From the NCBI RefSeq assembly GCF_022513565.1, contig NZ_JAKWBE010000020.1, positions 1 through 64,000 on the forward strand: a stretch of 64,000 bases of DNA. Direction: 5' to 3'. A program made the translations under genes and the position numbers. The notes below the pieces were generated by a model, which did no database searches, was not told where the DNA came from, and saw only the letters and a program-made list of their open reading frames with translations. Below, piece by piece: positions 10,074-19,558 of this stretch. The stretch comes from Streptomyces gilvus (lineage in GTDB: Bacteria > Actinomycetota > Actinomycetes > Streptomycetales > Streptomycetaceae). The number at the start of each line of letters is the position of its first letter. Position 1 is the stretch's first letter.

Positions 10074-13000
10074 TGATCGCCGCCTCCATCATCTTCTCGG
10101 TGATCTCGGACTCGGAGAGTCCCGCCTGCTCGGCGGCGTCCTTGGCGGCGAGCACTGCCTTGTACGTGCTGGGGATGATCTTGCTGAAGCGCTCGACCGC
10201 TGTGTCCCACTCGGCCAGCAGCTTCTCGGCGACCGTGGAGCCGGTCTCCTCCTGGTGCCGGCGCACCACGTCGTGCAGCCACTGCTTGTCGGTGTCGTCC
10301 AGCGCCTCGACCGACTCCAGGTTGCCGACGTTGACGTTGTCGCGGTCGAGGTCGATCACGTACGCGACACCGCCGGACATGCCGGCCGCGAAGTTGCGGC
10401 CCGTCGGGCCGAGGACCACCGCGCGGCCGCCGGTCATGTACTCGCAGCCGTGGTCGCCCACGCCCTCGGAGACGACCGTCGCGCCGGAGTTGCGGACGCA
10501 GAACCGCTCGCCGGTACGACCGCGCAGGAACAGCTCGCCGCCGGTCGCGCCGTACGCGATGGTGTTGCCCGCGATGGTCGAGTACTCGGCGAGGTGGTCG
10601 GCGCCCCGGTCCGGACGGACGATCACCCGGCCGCCGGACAGGCCCTTGCCGACGTAGTCGTTGGCGTCGCCCTCCAGGCGCAGCGTCACACCGCGCGGGA
10701 GGAAGGCGCCGAAGGACTGGCCCGCGGAACCGGTGAAGGTGATGTCGATGGTGTCGTCGGGCAGGCCCGCGCCACCGAACTTCTTCGTCACCTCGTGGCC
10801 GAGCATGGTGCCGACCGTGCGGTTGATGTTGCGGATGGAGACCTGGGCGCGCACCGGCTGGGCGTCGGTGGCGGAGTCCGCGGCCAGGGCGTCGGCGGCG
10901 AGCTTGATCAGCTCGTTGTCGAGCGCCTTCTCCAGGCCGTGGTCCTGGGCGATCAGCTGGTGGCGGACCGCGCCCTCGGGCAGCTCGGGCACGTGGAACA
11001 GCGGGGCCAGGTCCAGGCCCTGCGCCTTCCAGTGGTCGACCGCGCGGGTCACGTCGAGCGTCCCGGCCTGGCCGACGGCCTCCTCGATGGAGCGGAAGCC
11101 GAGCTCGGCGAGGATCTCGCGGACCTCCTGGGCGATGTACTGGAAGAAGTTGACGACGTACTCGGCCTTGCCGGAGAAGCGGTCGCGCAGGACCGGGTTC
11201 TGGGTGGCGATGCCGACCGGGCAGGTGTCCAGGTGGCAGACGCGCATCATGACGCAGCCGGAGACGACGAGCGGCGCGGTCGCGAAACCGAACTCCTCGG
11301 CGCCCAGCAGCGCGGCGATGACGACGTCACGGCCGGTCTTGAGCTGGCCGTCGGTCTGGACGACGATGCGGTCGCGCAGGCCGTTGAGCAGCAGGGTCTG
11401 CTGGGTCTCGGCGAGGCCGAGCTCCCAGGGGCCGCCCGCGTGCTTCAGCGAGGTCAGCGGGGAGGCACCGGTGCCGCCGTCGTGGCCGGAGATGAGCACG
11501 ACGTCCGCGTGCGCCTTGGACACACCCGCCGCGACCGTGCCGACGCCGACCTCGGAGACCAGCTTGACGTGAATCCGCGCCTGCGGGTTCGCGTTCTTCA
11601 GGTCGTGGATCAGCTGGGCCAGGTCCTCGATGGAGTAGATGTCGTGGTGCGGCGGCGGGGAGATCAGACCGACACCCGGGGTCGAGTGACGGGTCTTGGC
11701 GACCCACGGGTACACCTTGTGGCCGGGCAGCTGGCCGCCCTCGCCGGGCTTGGCGCCCTGGGCCATCTTGATCTGGATGTCGTCCGCGTTGACCAGGTAC
11801 TCGGAGGTCACGCCGAAGCGGCCGGAGGCGACCTGCTTGATGGCGGACCGGCGGGCCGGGTCGTAGAGGCGGTCCGGGTCCTCGCCGCCCTCACCGGTGT
11901 TGGACTTGCCGCCCAGCTGGTTCATGGCGATGGCGAGCGTCTCGTGCGCCTCGCGCGAGATGGAGCCGTACGACATGGCGCCGGTGGAGAAGCGCTTGAC
12001 GATCTCGCTGACCGGCTCGACCTCGTCGATGGAGATCGGCTGCCGGTCCGACTTGAAGCCGAACAGGCCGCGCAGCGTCATCAGGCGCTCGGACTGCTCG
12101 TTCACCCGCTCGGTGTACTTCTTGAAGATGTCGTACCGGCCGGTGCGCGTGGAGTGCTGGAGGCGGAAAACCGTCTCCGGGTCGAACAGGTGCGGCTCGC
12201 CCTCGCGGCGCCACTGGTACTCGCCGCCTATCTCCAGGGCGCGGTGCGCGGGAGCGATGCCGGAGGCCGGGTAGGCCTTGGCGTGGCGGGCGGCGACCTC
12301 CTTGGCGACGACGTCGATGCCGACCCCGCCGATCTTGGTGGCCGTACCGCTGAAGTACTTGGCGACGAACGCGTCGTCGAGGCCGACGGCCTCGAATACC
12401 TGGGCGCCCCGGTAGGAGGCGACCGTGGAGATGCCCATCTTCGACATGACCTTCAGCACGCCCTTGCCGAGGGCGTAGATCAGGTTGCGGATGGCCTTCT
12501 CGGGCTCGATGTCGGAGAGGAAGGTGCCGGCGCGGACCAGGTCCTCGACCGACTCCATGGCCAGGTAGGGGTTCACGGCGGCGGCGCCGTAGCCGATGAG
12601 CAGGGCGACGTGGTGGACCTCGCGGACGTCGCCGGCCTCGACCAGCAGGCCCACGTGGGTGCGCTGCTTGGTGCGGATGAGGTGGTGGTGGACGGCCGCG
12701 GTGAGCAGCAGCGAGGGGATCGGCGCGTGCTCGGCGTCCGAGTGGCGGTCCGACAGGACGATCAGCCGGGCGCCGTTGTCGATGGCGGCGTCGGCCTCGG
12801 CGCAGATCTCCTCGATGCGCGCGGCGAGGGCCTCACCGCCGCCGGAGACCCGGTACAGGCCGGAGAGGGTCGCGGCCTTGAAGCCGGGCATGTCGCCGTC
12901 GGCGTTGATGTGGATGAGCTTGGCCAGCTCGTCGTTGTCGATGACCGGGAAGGGCAGCACGACGGAGCGGCAGGAGGCGGCGCCCGGGTCGAGCAGGTTG

Positions 13001-14658
13001 CCCTGCGGGCCCAGCGACGAGCGCAGGGAGGTGACCAGCTCCTCGCGGATCGCGTCCAGCGGCGGGTTGGTGACCTGCGCGAACAGCTGGGTGAAGTAGT
13101 CGAACAGCAGCCGCGGGCGCTCGGAGAGCGCGGCGATCGGGCTGTCCGTACCCATCGAACCGATCGGCTCGGCACCGGCCTTGGCCATCGGCGCGAGGAT
13201 GACGCGCAGCTCCTCCTCGGTGTAGCCGAAGGTCTGCTGGCGGCGGGTGACCGAGGCGTGGGTGTGGACGATGTGCTCGCGCTCGGGCAGGTCGCCCAGC
13301 TCGATCTCGCCGGCCTCGATCCACTCGGCGTAGGGCTGCTCGGCGGCGAGGGTCGCCTTGATCTCGTCGTCCTCGATGATGCGGTGCTCGACGGTGTCGA
13401 CGAGGAACATCTTGCCGGGCTGCAGCCGGCCCTTGCGGACGACCTTGGCGGGGTCGATGTCGAGGACGCCGACCTCGGAGCCGAGGACGACCAGGCCGTC
13501 GTCGGTGACCCAGTAGCGGCCGGGGCGCAGGCCGTTGCGGTCGAGGACCGCGCCGACCTGGCTGCCGTCGGTGAAGGTGACGCAGGCCGGGCCGTCCCAG
13601 GGCTCCATCATCGTGGAGTGGAAGTTGTAGAAGGCGCGGCGGGCCGGGTCCATGGAGTCGTGGTTCTCCCACGCCTCCGGGATCATCATCAGCACGGAGT
13701 GCGGCAGCGAACGGCCGCCCAGGTGCAGGAGTTCGAGCACCTCGTCGAAGGACGCCGAGTCGGAGGCGTCCGGCGTACAGATCGGGAAGACGCGCTCCAG
13801 GCCCTTGTCTCCGAACAGGTCCGAGACGAGCTGGGACTCGCGGGCGACCATCCAGTTGCGGTTGCCCTGGACGGTGTTGATCTCACCGTTGTGCGCGACG
13901 AAGCGGTACGGGTGCGCGAGCGGCCACGACGGGAAGGTGTTCGTGGAGAACCGGGAGTGCACGAGCGCGATCGCGGAGGCGAAGCGGCGGTCGGACAGGT
14001 CCGGGAAGAAGGGCTCCAGCTGGCCGGTGGTCAGCATGCCCTTGTAGACGATGGTCCGCGCGGAGAGCGACGGGAAGTAGACACCGACCTCGCGCTCGGC
14101 GCGCTTGCGCAACGCGAAGGCCTTGCGGTCGAGGACGATGCCCTGCGAGGCGTTGTCCGTGACGAAGATCTGCCGGAAGGCGGGCATGGTCGAGCGGGCG
14201 GTGGCGCCGAGCAGTTCGGGGGCGACCGGGACCTCGCGCCAGCCGAGGACGGTGAGACCCTCGTCGCCGGCGATCGTCTCGATGTGTGAGACGGCGTCCT
14301 CGGTCCCCTCCTCGGGCAGGAAGGCGATGCCGACCGCGTAACCGCCCGCTTCGGGCAGTTCGAATCCGGCCACGTCGCGGAAGAACGTGTCGGGCACCTG
14401 GGAGAGGATGCCGGCGCCGTCCCCGGAGTCCGGCTCCGAGCCGGTGGCACCGCGGTGTTCGAGGTTGCGCAGGACGGTCAGGGCCTGTTCGACCAGGGTG
14501 TGGGACGCCTCGCCGGTGAGGGTGGCAACGAAGCCGACGCCGCACGCGTCGCGCTCGAAGCGGGGGTCGTACATACCCTGCGCAGCAGGGCGAGCATCCA
14601 TGAAGGACCAGTTCTGGCCATTCGCGGAATGCTGGGACGGCTGGCGCGGCGTACGCAT
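10066..14658 (-). CDS. gltB: Glutamate synthase large subunit
   Basis: A 1530-residue ferredoxin/NADPH-type glutamate synthase alpha subunit that makes two glutamates from glutamine and 2-oxoglutarate. A short propeptide precedes the class II amidotransferase nucleophile Cys39 in ERDACGVGF. The FMN-binding synthase barrel occupies roughly residues 840-1200, with 3Fe-4S cysteines in [16 protein letters not shown] near residue 1140, and a GXGXG beta-helix forms the C-terminus. I chose the ATG at 14658, which has GGGAG five bases upstream; the frame is open for 47 more codons, to 14799, but those include the regulatory palindromes and have no ribosome site. Confidence 0.95.
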   Translation of the reverse strand: MRTPRQPSQHSANGQNWSFMDARPAAQGMYDPRFERDACGVGFVATLTGEASHTLVEQALTVLRNLEHRGATGSEPDSGDGAGILSQVPDTFFRDVAGFELPEAGGYAVGIAFLPEEGTEDAVSHIETIAGDEGLTVLGWREVPVAPELLGATARSTMPAFRQIFVTDNASQGIVLDRKAFALRKRAEREVGVYFPSLSARTIVYKGMLTTGQLEPFFPDLSDRRFASAIALVHSRFSTNTFPSWPLAHPYRFVAHNGEINTVQGNRNWMVARESQLVSDLFGDKGLERVFPICTPDASDSASFDEVLELLHLGGRSLPHSVLMMIPEAWENHDSMDPARRAFYNFHSTMMEPWDGPACVTFTDGSQVGAVLDRNGLRPGRYWVTDDGLVVLGSEVGVLDIDPAKVVRKGRLQPGKMFLVDTVEHRIIEDDEIKATLAAEQPYAEWIEAGEIELGDLPEREHIVHTHASVTRRQQTFGYTEEELRVILAPMAKAGAEPIGSMGTDSPIAALSERPRLLFDYFTQLFAQVTNPPLDAIREELVTSLRSSLGPQGNLLDPGAASCRSVVLPFPVIDNDELAKLIHINADGDMPGFKAATLSGLYRVSGGGEALAARIEEICAEADAAIDNGARLIVLSDRHSDAEHAPIPSLLLTAAVHHHLIRTKQRTHVGLLVEAGDVREVHHVALLIGYGAAAVNPYLAMESVEDLVRAGTFLSDIEPEKAIRNLIYALGKGVLKVMSKMGISTVASYRGAQVFEAVGLDDAFVAKYFSGTATKIGGVGIDVVAKEVAARHAKAYPASGIAPAHRALEIGGEYQWRREGEPHLFDPETVFRLQHSTRTGRYDIFKKYTERVNEQSERLMTLRGLFGFKSDRQPISIDEVEPVSEIVKRFSTGAMSYGSISREAHETLAIAMNQLGGKSNTGEGGEDPDRLYDPARRSAIKQVASGRFGVTSEYLVNADDIQIKMAQGAKPGEGGQLPGHKVYPWVAKTRHSTPGVGLISPPPHHDIYSIEDLAQLIHDLKNANPQARIHVKLVSEVGVGTVAAGVSKAHADVVLISGHDGGTGASPLTSLKHAGGPWELGLAETQQTLLLNGLRDRIVVQTDGQLKTGRDVVIAALLGAEEFGFATAPLVVSGCVMMRVCHLDTCPVGIATQNPVLRDRFSGKAEYVVNFFQYIAQEVREILAELGFRSIEEAVGQAGTLDVTRAVDHWKAQGLDLAPLFHVPELPEGAVRHQLIAQDHGLEKALDNELIKLAADALAADSATDAQPVRAQVSIRNINRTVGTMLGHEVTKKFGGAGLPDDTIDITFTGSAGQSFGAFLPRGVTLRLEGDANDYVGKGLSGGRVIVRPDRGADHLAEYSTIAGNTIAYGATGGELFLRGRTGERFCVRNSGATVVSEGVGDHGCEYMTGGRAVVLGPTGRNFAAGMSGGVAYVIDLDRDNVNVGNLESVEALDDTDKQWLHDVVRRHQEETGSTVAEKLLAEWDTAVERFSKIIPSTYKAVLAAKDAAEQAGLSESEITEKMMEAAING

Positions 14659-14725
14659 CGGCTCTCCCGTCGTCGTCTCAAGTGGCATGCAGATTGCCGA
14701 GGGACGACGTTGGCCCTCTGCGGAG

Positions 14726-14772
14726 TGCAAAATTTCGTGCAGGTTACATGATGGAGCGGTTCTCGGGAACCG
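14726..14772 (-). promoter_or_regulatory. Inverted repeats in the gltB 5' region
   Basis: Two dyads lie 68-114 nt before the gltB start. TGCA-N8-TGCA at 14726-14741 has an AT-rich centre (AAATTT) unusual for this genome. CGGTTC/GAACCG with a four-base centre occupies 14757-14772 and is perfect. They may be operators or part of the leader. They do not match the GlnR site as I know it. The stretch 14773-15027, between gltB and the transporter stop, shows no gene. Confidence 0.4.
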
Positions 14773-15027
14773 GGATATTCCGTTCCAGCATGCGGACACC
14801 GCTCGGCTGCAGCGCGGGTGCCGCGCCTGCGGTGGAAGCTATGGGGACCGGACGGGACAGATCAGTGTCCGCCGACCCGAAAGACGGGGAGGGCTGCGTC
14901 GCCCTTCCCGGTGGTGCGCGGCAGGCCTCATTGCCCACAGCGCTTACGGCTCATGCCCGGTGGAAAACCATTCGAAACCAGCGGGTAACGGCTACTTATG
15001 CGGCCCAACGCATAAGTTCCAGCCGAC

Positions 15028-15759
15028 CTATCCTACGGCCGTTCCGAACAGGCTGCCCAGGGCGTACGTCACACCGGCCGCGGCACCGCCGAGCGCAAGC
15101 TGCCGCAGCCCGCTGTACCACCAGCTGCGCGCGGTCACCCGGGCCACCACCGCACCGCACGCGAACAGCCCGATGAAGGCGAGCAGCAGAGCGGGCCACA
15201 GCGCGGTCGCCCCGAGCAGGTACGGCAGTACGGGAAGCAGCGCGCCCAGCGCGAAGGACCCGAAGGACGACACGGCGGCGACCAGCGGCGACGGCAGGTC
15301 CGAGGGGTCGATGCCGAGCTCCTCGCGGGCGTGGATCTCCAGCGCCTGCTCGGGATCGCGGGACAGCTGCCGGGCGACCTCGCGGGCCAGCTCCGGCTCG
15401 ACGCCGCGCGCCTGGTAGAGCGCGGCGAGCTCGGCCTCCTCGTCCGCCGGGTGCTTCCTCAGCTCGGCGCGCTCGACGTCCAGCTCGGCCTCGACGAGCT
15501 CGCGCTGGGAGGCGACGGAGGTGTACTCGCCCGCGGCCATCGAGAAGGCGCCGGCGGCGAGGCCCGCGAGGCCTGTCAGCACGATGGCACTGTGGCCCAC
15601 GGCGCCGCCCGCCACACCGGTCATCAACGCGAGGTTGGAGACGAGCCCGTCCATCGCCCCGAACACGGCCGGCCGCAGCCACCCACCGTTGACGTCACGG
15701 TGTGTGTGGTTGTCGCGGTGGGCCTCGTGGAGCGTGGCCTCGGTCTCGATGATCGCCAT
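15028..15759 (-). CDS. VIT1/CCC1-family iron/manganese transporter-like protein
   Basis: A 243-residue protein of the VIT1/CCC1 (DUF125) family. The first membrane segment carries the family motif VFGAMDGLVSNLALM. A second segment (AGAFSMAAGEYTSVASQ) leads into a charged cytosolic helical domain of about 60 residues rich in Glu, which in this family binds metal. Three more membrane segments follow. It probably exports Fe2+ or Mn2+ from the cytosol. I chose the ATG at 15759, with GGGGGA seven bases upstream; an earlier in-frame start would overlap the operator palindrome. No partner gene is linked. Confidence 0.82.
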   Translation of the reverse strand: MAIIETEATLHEAHRDNHTHRDVNGGWLRPAVFGAMDGLVSNLALMTGVAGGAVGHSAIVLTGLAGLAAGAFSMAAGEYTSVASQRELVEAELDVERAELRKHPADEEAELAALYQARGVEPELAREVARQLSRDPEQALEIHAREELGIDPSDLPSPLVAAVSSFGSFALGALLPVLPYLLGATALWPALLLAFIGLFACGAVVARVTARSWWYSGLRQLALGGAAAGVTYALGSLFGTAVG

Positions 15760-15792
15760 TGCGGGGTCCCCCAGGGAAGCTAAGCCAAAGCT

Positions 15793-15814
15793 AACTTTGG
15801 ACACGTTCTAAGTT
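15793..15814. promoter_or_regulatory. 22-bp palindromic operator candidate
   Basis: The arms AACTTTGGAC and GTTCTAAGTT flank a two-base centre and match at eight of ten paired positions. It lies 34-55 nt upstream of the transporter start codon, in an AT-richer patch. A regulator of metal homeostasis is a reasonable guess; the motif does not match the DmdR or Zur boxes I know. Between it and 15905 I see no further site I can name. Confidence 0.5.
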
Positions 15815-15904
15815 CTGACAACGCACAACCTACGCCTCCGCATTCCCGGCCGCCAGCAAGGAAAGGCTGGGCTAACCTGCGACTTTGCCGATCGACCGGG
15901 TGAC

Positions 15905-16981
15905 ATGGAGCCCTGCGAGGCTGGGGTCAACCGCCGATGGTGGGACACATGGCGCATGCCATCGATCCGCGAACGGGCACGCGGCGCACTGCTCGGTCTG
16001 GCCGTGGGGGACGCCCTCGGGGCGCCTGCGGAGAACCTGAAGCCGTCCGAGATCCGCGCCCGCTGGGGCCGGATCACCGGGTACGTCACGGACGTGCCGG
16101 CCGGCACGGACGACACGGAGTACGCGATCTTCTCCGGCCTGCTGCTGGCCCGCCACGGCTCGGCCCTCACTCCCGCCCATGTCGAGGCGGCCTGGCACGA
16201 GTGGATCGCCGACCGCGCCGAGGGCCCCTTCCGGGGGGCGGGCTTCAGCGAGCGCGGCACCCTGGAGAACCTCCGCCGCGGCCTCGCCGCCCCCATCTCC
16301 GCCCAGCACCGGCACGCCTGGAGCGACGGTCTCGCCATGCGCGCGGCCCCCTTCGGCGTCTTCGCCGCGGGCCGCCCCGCCGAGGCGGCCCGGCTGGCGG
16401 CGATCGACGGCTCGGTGAGCCACGAGGGCGAGGGCATCTACGGCGGCCAGGCGGTGGCGGCGGGCGTGGCGGCGGCGATGGCCGGGGCGGCGCCCATCGC
16501 GGTGGTGGCCTCCGCCCTCGCCGTCGTCCCGGACGACTCCTGGACGGCCCGCTCCCTGCGCCGGGCGGTGACGGCCGCCCACCGCGGCGAACGCGCGGTC
16601 CGCTCGGCGGTGGTGATCGGCGGCTACCCGTGGACGGACCTGGCCCCGGAAGCCGTCGCCCTGGCCTTCGGCGCCTACGCGGCGGCCGACGGCGACTTCC
16701 GCGACGCGGTCCTCACGGCGGTCAACATGGGCCGCGACGCCGACACGACGGCGGCGGTGGCGGGCGCCCTGGCGGGAGCGACCCAGGGCGTCGCCGCGAT
16801 CCCGGCCGACTGGGCATCGGCAATCACCCCGGCGCGGGGCAGCTGCCTGCCGGCGATGGCGGGCCGCCATGTCCTGGAGGTCGCCGACCTGCTGACGGGT
16901 CCCGAGCAGCCCTCGCCCCGTCCCCCGGACCCGGCGTCCTACACCCTGGCCCCCGACACGGAGGCGGGGGCACCCCGGTGA
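15905..16981 (+). CDS. ADP-ribosylglycohydrolase family protein 1
   Basis: A DraG/ARH-fold protein of up to 358 residues. Metal-site motifs are intact: AVGDALGAP near residue 35, GTDDTEYAI near residue 67, and NMGRDADTTAAVAGAL near residue 270, which together would hold two Mg2+ or Mn2+ ions. The family removes ADP-ribose or related ribosyl groups from proteins or small molecules. The start is uncertain: ATG 15905 has no ribosome site, and ATG 15956 (MPSIRERARG) gives the usual short N-terminus. First of seven overlapping genes; its stop overlaps the next start as GTGA. The C-terminal 30 residues are proline-rich. Confidence 0.86.
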   Translation: MEPCEAGVNRRWWDTWRMPSIRERARGALLGLAVGDALGAPAENLKPSEIRARWGRITGYVTDVPAGTDDTEYAIFSGLLLARHGSALTPAHVEAAWHEWIADRAEGPFRGAGFSERGTLENLRRGLAAPISAQHRHAWSDGLAMRAAPFGVFAAGRPAEAARLAAIDGSVSHEGEGIYGGQAVAAGVAAAMAGAAPIAVVASALAVVPDDSWTARSLRRAVTAAHRGERAVRSAVVIGGYPWTDLAPEAVALAFGAYAAADGDFRDAVLTAVNMGRDADTTAAVAGALAGATQGVAAIPADWASAITPARGSCLPAMAGRHVLEVADLLTGPEQPSPRPPDPASYTLAPDTEAGAPR

Positions 16982-18357
16982 GGCCGCCCGGCCCGCTGGA
17001 CGAAGGACCGCAGGCCACCGACCTCACGGTCACGGCTGCCGCCCCCGTGCGTACCGACAGCACGGCTGTACCGACGCCCACGGCGAAGCCGACCGCCCCC
17101 GCGGCCGCCGACGGCGGGGACGCCCCACAGGGGCCACCGGCACCCGCCGACGATAGGTGTACGGATGGTGCGGGTGGGAGCGAACCCGCCGAAGGCGAAG
17201 CCGAGGCGGTGGTCGGTGGCAAGCCCCCGCACGGACCCGCCGAGGCCGGTAGAACCCTCGGCCTCCTGCTGGGGCTGGCCGCAGGCGACGCCGCCGGCTG
17301 GCCCTCCGCCCGCCACAGAGCCACCCGCATGCCCGACTGGACCCGCCGCCTCACCCGCGAACTCGACAACTTCGCCGAGCACAACGCCACGACCACCCTC
17401 CCCGTCCCCATCGCCCTCAACCAACCCCCCGAGCCCCTCCTCCTGGGCCCCTCCGACGACGCCGAGTGGGCCGCCTTCGCCGCCGAGGCCCTCCTCCGCG
17501 CCGGTGACGACACCGCCCTCGGCGACCTCAGCCGCGAACGCCGCACCAGAGCCGCCATCGACCTCACCTGGAACGCCCTGGCGAGCGAGGTCGCCGCCGC
17601 GGCCCAACGCGCCCCGGAAGTGGAGTCCGCCGTCCTCCCCCTCCGCGCCCGCATCTCCGTCCGCGCCGGCCTCGGCAACCTCGCCGCCGGCCTCCGCCCA
17701 CCCGCCACCGGCCACGACAACCCCCATTACTTCGACGACGCGGCCTGCGTCCGGGCCTGCGTCCTGGCCGTGGCCCACCCCGGCGACCCCCGACTCGCCG
17801 CGGAACTCGCCGAGTTCGACGCCCGCTACACCCAGGACGGCGACGGCGTGCACGGAGCCCGCGCGATGGCGGCGGCGGTGTCCCTGGCGCTGACCGGCGC
17901 CGACGTCCACACCTGCGTGACAGCGGCCCTCGCCGAACTCCCCGAGACCACCGAGATCGGCCGCAACGCCCGCCACGCGCTCGACCTGGCCCACCGGGCC
18001 GAGTCCGCCTTCGCCCTGGTCCCCCTCCTGGAACACCAGATCGTCGACCACGTCTACAGCTACGGCATCGCGGCCGCCGAAACCGTCCCGGTGGCACTGG
18101 CCCTGACGACCGCCGCAAGGGGCCGTATCGCCGAAGCGGTACCGGCGGCGGCCTGTCTCTCCCGAGTGGCCGACTCCGCCCCCGCCCTCGCCGGCGCCCT
18201 GACCGGAGCACTGGGCGGCGGCGGCACGATCCCGGCCTCCTGGCGGAACGCCTGCCGCACCCTCTCCGGCTGCGCCCTCCCCCGCCTCACCGCCACCGAC
18301 CTGGTGGAACTCGCCGAACTCCTGGAAGCCACGCAACCGGCCCCACCGGGAGGATGA
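16978..18357 (+). CDS. ADP-ribosylglycohydrolase family protein 2, degenerate metal site
   Basis: A 459-residue paralogue. Residues 1-80 are a low-complexity Ala/Pro/Thr-rich segment, then the domain starts at TLGLLLGLAAGDAAGWP. The first metal motif reads SDDAEW instead of TDDT, and the C-terminal motif reads SRVADSAPALAGAL, so the first of the two usual aspartates is valine. Catalysis may be lost or altered; a structural or regulatory subunit role for its siblings is possible. The GTG start lies in the overlap GTGA with the gene before; the next gene begins seven bases after its stop. Confidence 0.8.
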   Translation: MRPPGPLDEGPQATDLTVTAAAPVRTDSTAVPTPTAKPTAPAAADGGDAPQGPPAPADDRCTDGAGGSEPAEGEAEAVVGGKPPHGPAEAGRTLGLLLGLAAGDAAGWPSARHRATRMPDWTRRLTRELDNFAEHNATTTLPVPIALNQPPEPLLLGPSDDAEWAAFAAEALLRAGDDTALGDLSRERRTRAAIDLTWNALASEVAAAAQRAPEVESAVLPLRARISVRAGLGNLAAGLRPPATGHDNPHYFDDAACVRACVLAVAHPGDPRLAAELAEFDARYTQDGDGVHGARAMAAAVSLALTGADVHTCVTAALAELPETTEIGRNARHALDLAHRAESAFALVPLLEHQIVDHVYSYGIAAAETVPVALALTTAARGRIAEAVPAAACLSRVADSAPALAGALTGALGGGGTIPASWRNACRTLSGCALPRLTATDLVELAELLEATQPAPPGG

Positions 18358-18364
18358 TTCGGGC

Positions 18365-19558
18365 ATGACGCCCAAACAGCAGGAAAAAACCAACCCTGCA
18401 GAACAAGAAGCAGCCGGCCTCGAGGACCGCATCACCGGAGCCCTCGTGGGCGCGGCGGTCGGCGACGCGTTGGGCGGCCCGGTCGAGGGCTACTCCCCCG
18501 CCCAGATCCTCGAACGTCACGGCGGCCGGGTCCACGGCATCGTCGGACCCTGGAACGGCGACGCCTGGCGCACGGCCCGCCCCCTCGCCCCGTACCACAA
18601 GGGCGACGGTCACGTCACCGACGACACCTTGATGACGCACGCGCTGGTACGGGTCTACGCGACCGTCCGCGACCACCTCGACGCGTACGCGATCGCCGAC
18701 CACCTGGTCCCCGACCTGATGACGAACCCACGCTGGATCCCGGAGCTGGAGGCGGAGGCCCTTCCCCTCCACCGTGTCTTCCTCGCCGAGAAATGGCTGG
18801 TGACCCGCCTCCACTACGCCCACGCCGACCCCCGCGAGGCCGGCGTCGGGAACATCGTCAACTGCGGGGCCGCGATGTACATGGCCCCGGTCGGCCTGGT
18901 CAACGCGGCGGACCCCGCGGCCGCCTACGCCGAGGCCCTGGACGTCGCGGGCGCCCATCAGTCGTCGTACGGCCGGGAGGCGGCGGCCGTCTTCGCGGCG
19001 GCGGTCGCGGCGGCCTGCGTCCCCGGCGCCACCCCGGACACGATCGTCGAGACCGTCCTGTCCCTGGCCAAGGACGGCACCCGCGAGGCGATCGAGCGGG
19101 TCTGCGACGTGGCGTCCCGGCACACGGACTTCGAGTCGGCCCTGCTCCCGCTGCGCGAGGCGGTGGCGCCGTACGACACGGTGGGCCCCGACTACCGCGC
19201 CCCCTCCCTCGGCGCCCGTCGCCCCTCCCGTCTGCATTCCATCGAGGAACTCCCCATCGCGCTCGGCATGGTGCTGGTGGCGGGCGGCGACTACCGCCAC
19301 GCGGTCCTGGGCGCGGTGAACTACGGCCGGGACTGCGACTCGATCGCCACCATGGCGGGCGCCCTGACCGGCGCGCTCGGCTCCCCGGTCCCCGACGACT
19401 GGGCCAAGACGGTCTCGGAGGCGAGCCGTCTGGACCTGTGGGAACCAGCCCGCGTCCTCACCGAGGTGACGTACGAGATCTTCGAGCGGGACGTACGGCG
19501 CCGGCGGGCGCACGAGGCCGCGTTCACGAGACTCGGAAGCCTCGGATGCTCCGACTGA
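18365..19558 (+). CDS. ADP-ribosylglycohydrolase family protein 3
   Basis: A 397-residue member with a complete metal site: AVGDALGGPVEGY near residue 35, VTDDTLMTHAL near residue 84, and NYGRDCDSIATMAGALTGALG near residue 320. An insertion around residues 95-150 makes it longer than classic DraG. There is no signal peptide. The best ATG is at 18365, seven bases after the previous stop. Its end overlaps the next gene by 13 bases. The substrate is not known; the context suggests a small ribosylated molecule rather than nitrogenase, because no nif genes are present. Confidence 0.86.
   Translation: MTPKQQEKTNPAEQEAAGLEDRITGALVGAAVGDALGGPVEGYSPAQILERHGGRVHGIVGPWNGDAWRTARPLAPYHKGDGHVTDDTLMTHALVRVYATVRDHLDAYAIADHLVPDLMTNPRWIPELEAEALPLHRVFLAEKWLVTRLHYAHADPREAGVGNIVNCGAAMYMAPVGLVNAADPAAAYAEALDVAGAHQSSYGREAAAVFAAAVAAACVPGATPDTIVETVLSLAKDGTREAIERVCDVASRHTDFESALLPLREAVAPYDTVGPDYRAPSLGARRPSRLHSIEELPIALGMVLVAGGDYRHAVLGAVNYGRDCDSIATMAGALTGALGSPVPDDWAKTVSEASRLDLWEPARVLTEVTYEIFERDVRRRRAHEAAFTRLGSLGCSD

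Noticed and set aside
10027-14289. A 1420-codon open frame opposite gltB
   Set aside because: High GC removes stop codons on the antisense strand; the translated text is Val/Gly/Asp/Ala low complexity, and gltB on the other strand is unmistakable.
14659-14799. Longer N-terminus of GltB
   Set aside because: The extra 47 codons include the palindromes, have rare codons and no ribosome site, and would make an untypical propeptide.
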